A DNA stretch of 64,000 nucleotides. Origin: Malaya genurostris (taxonomy: Eukaryota > Arthropoda > Insecta > Diptera > Culicidae). The translations under genes and the position numbers were made by a program. Below, one piece after another: positions 21,935 through 32,303 of this stretch (position 1 is its first letter; each line of letters opens with the position of its first letter). Location of the stretch: positions 147,160,641-147,224,640 of the forward strand of contig NC_080570.1 of the NCBI RefSeq assembly GCF_030247185.1, given 5' to 3'. Under the pieces are notes generated by a model. The model did not search any database. It was not told the origin of the DNA and worked only from the letters and a program-made list of their open reading frames with translations.

Positions 21935-22624
21935 TACATTAAATTTTTTTGTAAATTAATAATACCAAAATAAAAACTTATGTTTAGTAAAATTTCAGAT
22001 ATAAGAAATAAAAAATAAATTAAATTAAATCTACCTTGTAGCTGATGTCTCTGTTCCTTTATCGTGAAGAACGACGTGAAGCTCTTCCAACGATTTCCAA
22101 TTGGCAGTCTTCTGCTGTTTCCAATTGGCAGTCTTCTGTCGTTTACTGCTATCTCAGTTGCTCTGCCGTCGTTGTGAACACCACTGCACTTGCTGTACCT
22201 GACCCCAGGTACAGTGCTTTTGCTCTTGGTGGCGATCAAATGCGATGCTTGCAGTGTAGCACCTCGCGATATATGCCGTCTCTTTTGATCCTACGCAGCG
22301 TACAAATTCTGGTACCTGGTAGATCAGCACTGGGTTGCTTTAGCACCTTTGTGCCTTTGCACCCCTTCGTCTTCGCACCTTTATGCGATGGCACCTCTGT
22401 GACTCGTCACTTCTATGCTCTCGCACCTCTGTGTTTCTACACCTCTGTGCGTATGAACGGGATGGCCTTCGTTGCTAGCTTTCCAGTCGGGAAACGCCCC
22501 GAATATTACGTTTGCTATGGGCAGTTTAACTACCTGAAGCTTAGAATTGTCTCGGTATCAGCCGTTAACTCACGAGCCAGTACAATCGAAACACAACCTC
22601 TTCGCTTGAATGGTTTTTACTGAA
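21935..22624 (-). promoter_or_regulatory. 5' UTR / internal promoter region of the I-type element
   Basis: About 690 bp ahead of ORF1. Elements of this superfamily carry an internal promoter here. The sequence has two short tandem structures: a ~21-bp duplicated unit around TTTCCAATTGGCAGTCTTCT (22096-22138), and about six spaced copies of CACCT(C/T)TGTG or its variants between 22342 and 22450. The element starts TTCAGT, and a CAGT start is common to many arthropod non-LTR elements. The promoter role is inferred from the family. Confidence 0.6.
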
Positions 22625-22638
22625 TGAAGGATGAAGAT
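22625..22638. repeat. target-site duplication, right copy
   Basis: TGAAGGATGAAGAT, identical to 16602-16615. Confidence 0.93.
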
Positions 22639-23300
22639 ATCAACCAGTGTTTGAAGCAAAATTCTTCGCATTCTCGTTACTCTTGTCTGTTGAAATATTT
22701 TTACGCAACTTTTAGAGAACCGACTAATTTCTATAGCGTTTCTAAAACTACTAGTTAAAATAATTCATTTTCTTAGCGATTCGTCTTTGATACATCAAAG
22801 TATGAGCAGTTCAAATTGAAATGCCATTGCCACCTAGTGGTTCAACATAAACCGCTAAGCTAACACAAAGTTTATTTCACATGAATAACATTATGTCTCT
22901 ATTCGACTCTGCTAGTAATATGAAAATAGATACACTCACTTCGAGTTTTCGCCTAGATTATTGCACAATTTTCGTAGTATGCAATATTGTTCAATTTTCG
23001 AACTATTTTTTTGCGATACTGTTTTTTAGTACCAATGTAAAAATAATCTATTCAATTCTATCACAATTCGTTGGTTGAAAATCGAATAATCGACAAAATA
23101 CAATGGCGGCATAACCAATTAGATGACTTTTTGAGCGATAGCCCTATGCGCTTTTAGCACAAAAGTGTTACTAGGTAATGAAAAACCCCGATAATATTGT
23201 TATATTTCCAGATAGGAAATAAATACAACAACTGTTTCGGAAATTTTTATTTGAATGGAAAAACACCAAAGGATTAGAACATTTTAAAATGAGTTTTCTG
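22639..23300. other. intergenic, probably left part of a decayed MITE
   Basis: No gene. The following sequence, up to 24018, matches the right two thirds of the CACACTTAAA element family, so its left end may lie in here. I could not find a matching terminal repeat. Confidence 0.35.
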
Positions 23301-23329
23301 TATTTTATAAAATTAATCAATATTCAAAT

Positions 23330-24018
23330 CCAGAGATTCGTTTTTGTTAGATTTACTGATTTTTCGGGAAAGTGAACCTTAATACTGAGACTTGGCAAAC
23401 TCTTATGCTGAACACATCGAAACACAATTATCCCGAAATCAGCAAATTCATTGGCCGAAATATCGAAAAATGTGTTAGCTAATTCAAATTGAATATTTAG
23501 AAAGACGGGAGAATCTACGATCTATCCAGTTAGTTAGTGCTGAAAGCCTCAGTAATTCTATAATTTTATCTCGTTGTTTTGTCGAACATTCAGTAAAGCT
23601 TTTACCGAACATACAGTGAACGGTTTTACTGCACGGTTAAAAACCCATTGTCGGTACCATGATCAAGAAATTATGAAAATCATGAAATATGTCTTCTTAT
23701 GAGATCATATCTATTACTGATGATTCTATGAGCAAATTGAGTTATTGCTCATGATCATGAATCATTTTTCTCATAAAATCATCAGTAACAGACATGATCT
23801 CATAAGAAGACATGTTTCATGATTTTCATAATTTCTTGATCATGGTACCGACAATGGATTTGTATCCGTGTGACAATTTTAGTAATAGCTGACGTTTAAC
23901 AAATTTAAGATTGCCGAGTCTCCGCAATTTCATCTATCGCCAAGATTATTACAGAGTATACGGCGGTGCAAATCTCGGCAAATATTTTGCCGAGATTCAG
24001 TGAAAAAAAATAAGTGTG
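23330..24018. mobile_element. CACACTTAAA-family element, copy A (right part, interrupted)
   Basis: The right end CGAGATTCAG...TAAGTGTG followed by TA matches the right ends at 27526 and 49896. Interior words such as CAGTGAACGG, TGACGTTTAACAAATTT and TTGCCGAGTCTCCG follow the same order as in the copy at 48807-49896. It is split by a separate hairpin MITE at 23645-23857, which makes this copy older than that insertion. Confidence 0.65.
23645..23857. mobile_element. near-perfect fold-back MITE (213 bp)
   Basis: Almost the whole segment is two arms of about 100 bp: CCATTGTCGGTACCATGATC onward on the left and GATCATGGTACCGACAATGG on the right, with a small asymmetric loop near 23745. Arms this well matched imply recent insertion. 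RNA from this segment would form a long hairpin. It sits inside the CACACTTAAA-family copy A. Confidence 0.88.
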
Positions 24019-24124
24019 TAGATCTCGAGCATAAAAGGTTCCTGGGTCATTTTAGAAGCTTTTGCGTGAAGATTTACTGTGCTAATGTTATTGTATATTG
24101 AAAAGAAATCACAACATCTAAGCA

Positions 24125-24362
24125 CTTATTTCTATTCAATGTATCATCCATCGGAAATTACAACCTTTTCCCATGCTAATAGCATTTTATGGAGTTCGGG
24201 TCCAACTTTTTTTTTAATTTTTTGATCCCTTCTTTTAATTTTGAATTGAACCCATTTTCGATGCCTTCGGTTGAAGTAGAGCGTATTCCGTATCTTTCTG
24301 TACCAATAGAAATAAGTTATATTCGGAAGGAGCCAAATTTGGACTACAAGGCGGATGAGACC
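24125..24362 (-). pseudogene. mariner transposase C-terminal fragment
   Basis: Reading the minus strand, a GEIGSHPPCSPNLAPSEYNLF block corresponds to the conserved HPPYSPDLAPSDY region of mariner transposases. It continues in shifted frames to KMLLAWEKVVISDG, the typical end of the protein. The third catalytic aspartate is changed (APSE), and frames are broken. The N-terminal two thirds are absent. A fold-back MITE starts at the 24363 edge. Confidence 0.7.
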
Positions 24363-24693
24363 CAATTTCACCACCAGTTTTAAACTTTAATACCGTTTTC
24401 GTTTTAAAACCTACACGCGGGCAACTCTGAATCCGAGTAAAACGAACACGTGTTACTCGCCCTAGACAACAACTCATATAAAAAAGAAAAAATAAACAAA
24501 CTTGCATGGATGCGTGGTGCGACCCGAGAAAATTTTCAGAGCGAAACTACGAGATTGGAGTCCGATCTAGAGCGACATCAGGTTGCTAAAACAAACTCAT
24601 CAAAAGTTGTTTTGGCGACTCTGGGTCAGCTCTCGGGCTGCTCTAATCAATAAACGAAAACGGTATAAGTTTAAAACTGGTGGTGAAATTGGG
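24363..24693. mobile_element. MITE with ~42-bp terminal inverted repeats
   Basis: CAATTTCACCACCAGTTTTA and following bases at the left (to about 24404) are the reverse complement of the right end (24652-24693, ending GGTGGTGAAATTGGG). The interior has no conserved coding frame. It adjoins, and may have truncated, the mariner fragment to its left. Confidence 0.7.
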
Positions 24694-25109
24694 TTTTAAA
24701 CTGAAGTTTTAAACTGAATCCGTAAAGTTGTTATGAAAAATCACAGACTCGTACCAGGGGCGCGATCTTTTGAAATGCGCTGTTAACTCACGGCTAGACT
24801 CTACGCAAAACTAGCAATTTTCGAAGAAAATTTTCTGAGCGTTATTGTTTCAAATTCGTTCAACAATGGTTCTGTGTTGACCAACTCGTTCGAATATCGA
24901 ACGATGTTCATTAGCTTTTGATGGACTTAGCGGCCTGAAGATGTTTGTGACCAGAGAAGTAACCGTATCCGATGTAAAATAAGCAGTAACAATAAATCAT
25001 AAAGAAAATACAGTTTAATACTACAAAAAAACCGAAAGTAAATGGCTGCAGTATATAATTTAGAATGGTTAATTTTGCATACGAATTTGTAACATTCTCT
25101 TGAGGATTT

Positions 25110-25252
25110 TGTTCGATTATAAAGTTTTGAACCTTCAGGTCATTCGCCTCTTCAGACCAGAAAAACTGGCCCTATGTGCGGGGTTGGGAATCGAACCCAG
25201 GTAGGTGGCAGGAAATGCATCGACTAACATCACGCTACACCCGTCCCTTCCT
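25110..25252 (-). mobile_element. tRNA-derived SINE, minus strand
   Basis: On the minus strand a GTGTAGCGTGATGTTAGTCG stretch (A-box-like) is followed 30-40 bp later by a perfect B box (GGTTCGATTCC), then GGGCCAGTTTTTCTGGTCTG and an AT-rich tail. Spacing and order are those of an RNA polymerase III promoter in a tRNA-related SINE. The cloverleaf is not complete, so I do not call a functional tRNA gene. Ends and target-site duplication were not found. Confidence 0.7.
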
Positions 25253-26286
25253 TTAAGATTTGTATTTTTGAGGGTTCAAAAAAGGCGACACACACAAATT
25301 ATGTTCATACCAAATCGAACTGTACAGCAGAGTTGCCAATGTTCCAGATTTTTCTGGCAAATGCCAGATTTTTCTCATTCCGACATACACTCTAACAAAC
25401 CAAATCTTTTGCTAAATTTGGCCGATTTCACCTGATTTTTCAAAATCTTTGCACAAGAAATAGCTCCGTTTTTAATAAATCTTTAGGAATTGTCTAATAA
25501 GCCGAAAAAACGAGAATGCGGAGATGGCAGTTCAATTTGAACTGCTTTAACTCTATAAACCAAATGGAATCATCTAACGAATGATTCGGTAATTATTTTG
25601 TTTTTATTTTTTAATGAAATTCTGAATTGGATAATAATGGATCTTCGGATTTAAAAAAATACAAACACAAATTTTCTACTTACACACTTAAAACCGTTTC
25701 TCGAGCTCGGCATAATGAAATGCCGAATTAAATCGCTGCTATTTTCCGAAAATCGTTAAAATAATATCAAAGATAAATAATAAAGACATATACGTGCATA
25801 TAAATATTTTTGAAAAATGTGGTTCGTTCCTGGTACCTTCTGAAATTACCGCACTCACCGCTTGGTGAAGCGCGAGATTAATTGCATTGTTATCATATCA
25901 ATCAAAGTGTGCCATAAAATCTCAATATATGCAAATGAACTACCGAATCGAAAGGATTTTCACGGTTTGACATTTCTTTAGGAATGTATGATGGGAACTC
26001 AGCAGTGCAACCATTTTATCACCATTGGTGCCAGGTTCACGGAGGACCGTAGATGTGCGCCAAAAAAAGATCGTGACTGTCATGTCTGGAAATTCGTTTG
26101 TGGTAATATGCTGCAAAGCACGTTCTTTTGCCGAAGTTTGGGATAATATTATACTATAGTGAGTTAGCTTTTACTGAAACTCGGTGAGACACTTGTCATC
26201 TAACTTTTTTTTTCGATTTTGCAATTGCTCGATTGCTCGTGAAACTGGAAAACATGTAAATTGGATGAAGGAAAAAGATTTGCATA

Positions 26287-27197
26287 ACAGTTCGGCTGAA
26301 AAGTTCGTATCGTTTAATAGAAACACACATTTTTTTGCCAAAATTCGTTTTTATTATTCAACATAATTGCCATCAGAGGCGATACAGCGATTATAGCGAT
26401 CTTCCAACTTTTCGATACCATTTTTGTAGTACGATTTGTCCTTTGCCTCAAAATAGGCCGCAATTTCAGCGATTACCTCTTCATTGCTTCTAAATTTTTT
26501 ACCAGCGAGCATTCTCTTGAGGTCTGAGAACAGGAAAAAGTCATTGGGGGCCAAATCTGGAGAATACGGTGGATGAGGGAGCAATTCGAAGCCCAATTCG
26601 TTCAATTTCAGCATGGTTTTTCGTTGTTGTTTTTGATCGATTGTGAGCTCACGCGGCACCCATTTTGCACAAAGCTTTCTCATATCCAAATATTCGTGAA
26701 TAATATGTCCAACACGTTCCTTTGATATCTTTAGGGTGTCAGCTATCTCGATCAACTTCACTTTACGGTCATTGAAAATCATTTTGTGGATTTTTTTCAC
26801 GTTTTCATCGGTAACAGCCTCTTTTGGACGTCCACTGCGTTCATCGTCTTCGGTGCTCATATGACCAGTACGAAATTTTGCAAACCACTTACGAAATGTT
26901 GCTTCGCCCGGTGCAGAGTCTGGATAACACTCATCAAGCCATTTCTGGTATCGGCGAAAAATTTTTTTCATCAAAAAGTAGTGTTTCATCAACACACGAA
27001 ATTCCTTTTTTTTTTCATTTTTTTCACAATAACAAAAGTAGCTTCACTCAAAATGCAATATCTCACAAACTAATAATCAGACAGCTGTCAAATTTATACA
27101 CGTATCTTTTGAAGGTTGGTACTAATTGAAAATTGTATGGATTTAATTCTAGTGGCGCCCTCTCATAGAAACGATACGAACTTTTCAGCCGATCTGT
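26287..27197 (-). mobile_element. mariner with intact terminal repeats, internally deleted
   Basis: Both ends read ACAG(T/A)TCGGCTGAAAAGTT inward. They are about 29-bp terminal inverted repeats flanked by TA on each side (26285-26286 and 27198-27199). The element is 911 bp instead of the ~1.3 kb usual for mariner, because the transposase gene has lost its centre. Complete ends mean it could be mobilised by a transposase supplied from another copy. It is nested inside CACACTTAAA-family copy B. Confidence 0.88.
26354..26995 (-). pseudogene. mariner transposase, central catalytic region deleted
   Basis: A 213-codon open frame, against about 345-350 for intact mariner. Residues 1-125 carry the DNA-binding part (RYQKWLDECYPDSAPGEATF, GRPKEAV linker, WVPRELT block). 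Residue ~127 then jumps directly to the C-terminal LNELGFELLPHPPYSPDLAP block. About 180 residues holding the first two catalytic aspartates are missing, while the third (APND) remains. The frame is still open across the junction, so a DNA-binding, catalytically dead protein could in principle be made. A start upstream of Met1 in a shifted frame probably preceded it. It is closest to the irritans/cecropia group by overall look; the subgroup is uncertain. Confidence 0.88.
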
Positions 27198-27529
27198 TAT
27201 TTTATGGAAACATAAGTGATTTTTGTTTGCTAAAATTGAAATGAACATCAATAAAACACCCGTTTCACTAACATTAGCTTCTGTGATATTATTTCCATAC
27301 AATGATAAAGAAAAATCTTTCTTTTTTTCGATTACTGATGACTCGGCAATTCATGCTTCCATCCTGATAACTTTTGCCGTACTGACAGCAAAATTTCTGC
27401 TGACAAGTTCGGCAATAATTGACAGTTAACAAATTTTGGATTACCGAGATTCTCAGTAATTATACATTTTGCAGAGACGATTAGCAAGCATTTTTTGCCG
27501 AGATTCAGCAAGAAAATTTAAGTGTGTGC

Positions 27530-28030
27530 GATTGTCTTTCACGGATTTGGACTTTTTAACAGAAACGAGTGAAGCTAATTAGAACCAGAGGCTACCGTGT
27601 TATTGAGGTGAAAATTGAGAAAAACCTGCTACATAATGTCCCGGTTGACCGGAACAGAAGTTACCCTCGAACGAGATTTGTTGGCAGCAAGTGGACATAG
27701 TGATATGAGGTTCCTTTCGGCCTATAAGTAAAAATAGCTTTAAGGAGTTCTGTTTTGAAACCTCAATCCATTCGACGAACTCCTCCAGATTTTTCTTTCG
27801 TTTGGTTAATAAAAAAAATAATACTGAAAATGTTACTAACTTTTTGACAGCTAGTTTTCACGAAAATCGATATTTACAGAAGTTCGGTATATGAAAGACA
27901 ATTTAACATACGGAGAGTATGATTTTTACCATCAGAATAAATTGGCTCAAATGGCACGTTCCCCTTGATATTTGAAGGCGACTATTCAGATTTACTGTAT
28001 GAATTGTAATATTATTTACAGAATTCTGTA
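27530..28030. other. intergenic, nothing recognised
   Basis: Spacer between CACACTTAAA-family copy B and the long inverted repeat. No gene or repeat signature seen. Confidence 0.4.
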
Positions 28031-28032
28031 AT

Positions 28033-29875
28033 AAAAACGTGATTAATCCACCTAGCAGTGAGATGATACCTTTTTTTATCAATACGCATGTGTTTTTGCA
28101 TGGATATTCTTATGTGTTTTAGTTCTCATGACATTATTTTAATTATCGTCGTTTTAAACGGCAAATTGATATTTTAATCACTCATTACCCTGTAATGTCG
28201 AAACTGCAAATCGTATCGAATTTCAATCTTAACGTGTGACATTCGATTGAACATTCCATGAGATGTCGAAGTAAGTTCCACTTTAGAGTTTTTCGTCATT
28301 ATTTATGGTACTTCCAGAGCCTGTATTCAGGAATTAGCATAGCCCAAAATGATTCGAATGGCCATAAATTATTACGCCAAACAATTTACATGAAATTTAT
28401 GCACTCATCATCTGTAATTCCAGAATCGGATAAAATTCACCAATTTTGTATGGGACCTTAAGTCCTGTAATATTTGTTTTTGAAGTTCGATTTGGTCTTT
28501 TTTGAGAAAATGATTGAGCTTTGAGAATCGATTCGATACTGGAACCGGAATTCTAAAATCGGTGTAGCCGAAATCAGTTAAATTCACCTGAGGAGTGTGT
28601 AGACATCTTTGTGAAATTGTAGTGCGAATTCAAATTTGGGGGTACATTCCGAATCCAAAAACGAATACCGCTCAAACTGAAATAAATTTATTTGGTAATC
28701 GACTATCCAAATCTGCAAACCCGATAAACCTGATTAATTTATGTGAAATGGACATTTTTATACTAATAACCCTGTATCTCCCAAACCAGAGGTCGGATCT
28801 GACTAACAAATAAGATATATTATAGGATTTTAAGACCTCTCATTTGAATCATAGATGATTCTTAAATTTCATTTGAATCTTAGATCGGTTCAGCCATCTA
28901 CGAGAAAAATTAATTGCATTATTTTAATTTCGTTTCACATATCATCCTGTGGTTCCGCAATCAGAAGTCGGATCCAAACGTAATTCAGGAACCTTGTTTG
29001 GGAGTATACGACTTTTCATATGAATCTGAGTTTGTAGAAAACGGTTTAACCATCTCCGAGAAAATTGAGTGAAATTATTTGTCACACACGCATTTGCTGA
29101 TCTCGACGAACTGAGTCGTATGGTATATGGAAGTCATGTTCTTCCAGCATTTATTGCTGTAAATAGTTTAAATCAATATAATTATGGAATTACTTCCAAC
29201 TCGATAATCCTGGTATCATCTGGTTTACATATGCCATATTCGAAAGATTATGTTGCCAAAAATGAACCGTGCTAAAATTGGTCCGAGGCAAATTGTCATA
29301 AAAAAGGATGCTGTACACAGTCTTTTTGGTACTTAGAAACAATTATATGTAACAGTATAAAAAATCGTGTTTCATGTTGCTCCCAAGCATTGCTTTTTCA
29401 TACAGCGCTCAAAATTCCTTCTACTGGAATAAGGCTTACACAAAAATATCGATATCTCCGTTAAAAATGGACGGATTTTAACAATCTATGGCTTGTTGGA
29501 TAGGTATTACCGAGCGAAATCTAAGTCTGGAAACATATTCTGTTTTCAAGGTCAAATGTGACAGATACTGTCAAAAAACTGAAAATTTTGACATAAAACT
29601 TCGTATAACACAAAAAGTAAACATCCGATCTCAAAACCATTCAATAGCGTTCTGGGTGACGGGGAGACCTTTCATTTGCGACTAGTTTGATCAAAATCGG
29701 TCCAGCCATCTCTGAGATCTCGACCTCTTAGTTGACAACACACACAGACATTTGCTCAGTTCGTCGAGCTGAATCGATTGGTATATGACATTCGGCCCTC
29801 CGGGCCTCGGAAAATGTTTCGAAAGTTTGAGCGAATTCTATACCTATTTTTTATATATATAAAAAAAGGTAAAAC
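28033..29875 (+). repeat. long inverted repeat, left arm (periodic repeat family)
   Basis: Begins AAAAACGTGATTAATCCACC, runs through cycles of the CCGGAA.. / CATTTGAATC / GAGAAAATTGAGTG phrase, and ends with the palindrome ACCTATTTTTTATATATATA-AAAAAAGGT. Reverse-complementing 32820-34747 gives the same sequence in the same order, with scattered substitutions and small indels. The two copies are therefore about 1.8-1.9 kb inverted repeats, with mab-21 exon 1 between them. No intact reading frame is present. The class of mobile element is unknown to me. Confidence 0.85.
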
Positions 29876-31523
29876 ATGTGTAAAACTGATTCTCCCGCGG
29901 TAAAACTTTGCATAATTTTGGAAAAATTTAAATGTACCGAAACATCGGTTATTTCTAATGATTAGCGTAAGGTCTTGTAAAAAAAAATTACCGAACAACG
30001 GAATCAAATTTCATTTTAATTATTTTCCTAAAATCTCGACAATAACTCGTATGAATAAACACTGATAATTCCAATAACTTCTTTCCGAAAGCAAAGAAAA
30101 TCTCGGTAATTTATAGTTTTCCCGAAACCGTGAATCTCGGTATATGCAAGCTACCTGTCAGATGAAAAATACCGAGAGCTTCATTTGTTATAAAGTTTGC
30201 CGAGCACTCGGCTGTGTGTAGAAATATTCTCCGATCTTAACGAACGGAGGCGAATGAAATTGAATTTTAATTTAACTAAGGATTTTCTCTGTGCTGGAAT
30301 AGATTTACCTTGGATTGCAAACGAAAACCATATTCTGCACGAAGTGAACAGCAAAGCCCAGAAGATCTAAGCACAATGGCACGAAATTAGTTGTAAATTG
30401 CGTACTCAACGCTTGAATGACCGACTGACTATTTTTAAACATTCTCTTCTAAAAATTTATAACGCTTCTGACTATCAAACAATAAACTTATTGTTAATTA
30501 TACTTTACAACATTTCACCAGCTATAAATCAGTAAAAACCAGCAGCTCAACGGAATACATTTGCCCAACCTAACTGCCTTGTAGCACCAACAAACGGGTT
30601 CATAAAAAGAGGCAATTGCGAGTGTCGTCCCATTAGGCTCACCATGCCTAACGGCACACGGCCTCCTACGCCTACCAAAACACCGAACGTGCATGCGTTT
30701 GACACCAGTAATGCAAACAAATACACACGCACAACGGAAAACGGCTATCGTACTGTCAAAAGAGCAGTCTACCACTTTACCAGGAGGGGCGTGGCTTTCG
30801 AGCGCCTCTTCATTACGAGCGTGTCGGTGTCCCGCTGCCAAAGTATACAAACAAACAAAAAAGAAAAGCGCGAAAGAGAGAGGGGGTTAGACGTGCAACA
30901 CCACTACGAATACACAAAATCACATCGGAAAAACATGGTGCTTTCTGCCCTGTGTCGGCAAAACGAGGAACCGGTTACCAACGGCAACCAGAACGACGGA
31001 CCAACTCACCAATACACACGTTCGCGCGCGGTGGTTCTTGCCATGCACCGCAGAAGACAAGGCTGCTGCCGTTTGCTGCTGCGTCCGTGCAGGAACATTT
31101 TTCACCCGTCCGAATCAGTTCCGTCAGTGGCGTACGAGGCGTTGCATCGATCAGTTGGGTTCGGTTGTTTGTCCCCAACCGCGTTGGTTCCCTTCGGCGG
31201 GTGTTTTTTTTCCTTCTTGCGGCGCGTACCTTAATTAATCTTGTCATTTCCAACGGAATCACCGTCCGGGACGGGAGGTGGTACAGCAGTATCTGTGATA
31301 GCGCGGCGTGTGTGAACGACCGATGTGTGGATAGCAGTTAGCAGGAAAGGGCACGTGGCCGGTTCACTTCTTTCCTTTCCCGCCGGTGCTTGCCGGCAAT
31401 CCGACGTCGACGGCGGGCAGAAGCTATGCAATCAAGTTAGTGCAAACAATATCCGCCAAGTGATCGATGAGTGATCAGTGTGAAGGTGTAGATCGAAGAA
31501 TAGTGTTTTATTTTTAATTGTAG
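29876..31523 (+). promoter_or_regulatory. upstream region and probable 5' UTR / promoter of mab-21
   Basis: About 30020-30235 has TCGG/CCGA-rich repeat-like sequence reminiscent of the CACACTTAAA family. From about 30600 the DNA becomes GC-richer and CpG-rich, with many chance frames on both strands, as is common for developmental promoters. Candidate initiator-like TCAGT words lie near 31117, 31131 and 31476; none is decisive. A pyrimidine-rich run ending in TAG at 31521-31523 looks like a 3' splice site, so the transcription start could be farther upstream, with a 5' UTR intron in between. Confidence 0.45.
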
Positions 31524-31555
31524 TCTAACTCGCTCCGAAGCTCGCACAAAGTGAA
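31524..31555 (+). other. 5' UTR immediately upstream of mab-21 start
   Basis: Thirty-two bases between the possible 3' splice site TTTTATTTTTAATTGTAG and the ATG. The context GTGAAATG has a purine at -3, acceptable for translation initiation. Confidence 0.5.
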
Positions 31556-32303
31556 ATGCTCGTACCACCGGAGATGATTGCCGTGCAATCGAAACTCATC
31601 TACCAGATGAACAAATACTGTGCCGACCGGGTTCAAGTGCGGAAGGCTCAAATACACAAAACCATTCAGGAAGTTTGTCGAGTTGTTCAGGACGTCCTGA
31701 AGGAAGTCGAAGTGCAGGAACCGCGATTTATCTCCTCCCTAAATGATTACAACGGCCGGTTCGACGGACTGGAAGTGGTTTCCCCGACGGAGTTCGAAAT
31801 TATCATCTACCTCAACCAGATGGGCGTGCTGAACTTCGTCGATGATGGAACCCTGCCGGGTTGTGCGGTGCTGAAGCTGAGCGATGGCCGCAAACGTTCC
31901 ATGTCCCTGTGGGTCGAGTTCATCACGGCGTCCGGATATCTGTCGGCGCGGAAGATTCGTTCGCGCTTTCAAACCCTGGTCGCACAGGCATGCGACAAAT
32001 GTGCCTACCGGGACTCGGTCAAAATGATTGCCGACACCACCGAAGTCAAACTACGGATACGGGAACGTATCATAGTACAAATAACGCCGGCTTTCAAATG
32101 TGCCGGACTGTGGCCTCGGTCGGCATCACACTGGCCACTACCGCAGATCCCGTGGCCACATCCGAACATTGTTTCCGAGGTCAAAACGGAAGGATTCGAT
32201 ATGCTGTCGAAGGAGTGCATTGCCCTTCAGGGGAAAAACTCCGCAATGGAAGGTGATGCGTGGGTGCTCAGCTTTACCGAGGCGGAAAACAAACTACTGC
32301 AAG
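31556..32303 (+). CDS. mab-21: mab-21, coding exon 1 (residues 1-249 and first base of codon 250)
   Basis: Encodes the N-terminal two thirds of Mab-21, a very conserved animal developmental protein with the cGAS-like nucleotidyltransferase fold, needed for eye, neural and cell-fate patterning in other animals. The start MLVPPEMIAVQSKLIYQMNK is the family's usual N terminus, so the ATG at 31556 is secure. The core strand region is GLEVVSPTEFEIIIYL (about 71-86), with acidic E79 and E81. The Gly-Ser motif of active nucleotidyltransferases is not seen before it, so catalysis is doubtful. LQGKNSAMEGDAWVLSFTEA (about 225-244) is the conserved helix before the splice junction. The exon ends CAAG|GTGAGG (donor at 32304), phase 1. 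Reading on would add 34 unrelated residues to a stop at 32408. Confidence 0.97.

Larger units (their letters stand above)
16616..22624 (-). mobile_element. full-length I-type non-LTR retrotransposon
   Basis: A 6009-bp element on the minus strand, bounded by a perfect 14-bp target-site duplication. Reading 5' to 3' on the minus strand it has a ~690-bp 5' UTR beginning TTCAGT, ORF1 (21934-20621), ORF2 (20640-16936), a ~320-bp 3' UTR and a short 3' A run (T run at 16616). Both ORFs are uninterrupted. Three CCHC knuckles in ORF1, and an APE endonuclease, reverse transcriptase and RNase H in ORF2, match the I superfamily (I factor and mosquito MosquI-like elements). I cannot exclude a related RNase H-bearing clade. 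The intact frames and identical duplications indicate a young, possibly active copy. Confidence 0.92.
25683..27526. mobile_element. CACACTTAAA-family element, copy B, split by a mariner
   Basis: The left end TA-CACACTTAAAACCG with CTCGAGCTCGGCATAATG matches 48807 onward. The right end GCCGAGATTCAGC...TTAAGTGTG matches 49896 and 24018. Removing the nested mariner (26287-27197) leaves about 930 bp, close to the 1090-bp copy C. The interior is full of GCCGA / TCGGC words in both orientations and has no coding frame. The flanking dinucleotide is TA on the left and TG on the right, which I take as a mutated TA duplication. Confidence 0.72.

Noticed and set aside
22045..22623. 192-codon plus-strand frame opposite the retrotransposon leader
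   Set aside because: Antisense to the element's 5' UTR and built from its tandem motifs; no domain.
25150..25252. Possible tRNA gene on the minus strand
   Set aside because: The B box is perfect, but the segment does not fold into a full cloverleaf and continues into a SINE-type tail, so I call it a SINE.
28033..29875. Helitron or LTR retrotransposon identity for the long inverted repeat
   Set aside because: There is a hairpin at one end, but no TC start, CTRR terminus, LTR pair or coding domain could be confirmed, so the class is left open.
30515..31341. Several overlapping 60-196-codon frames upstream of mab-21
   Set aside because: High GC lowers stop frequency; the frames overlap on both strands, have no domain and fit a promoter or 5' UTR region better.
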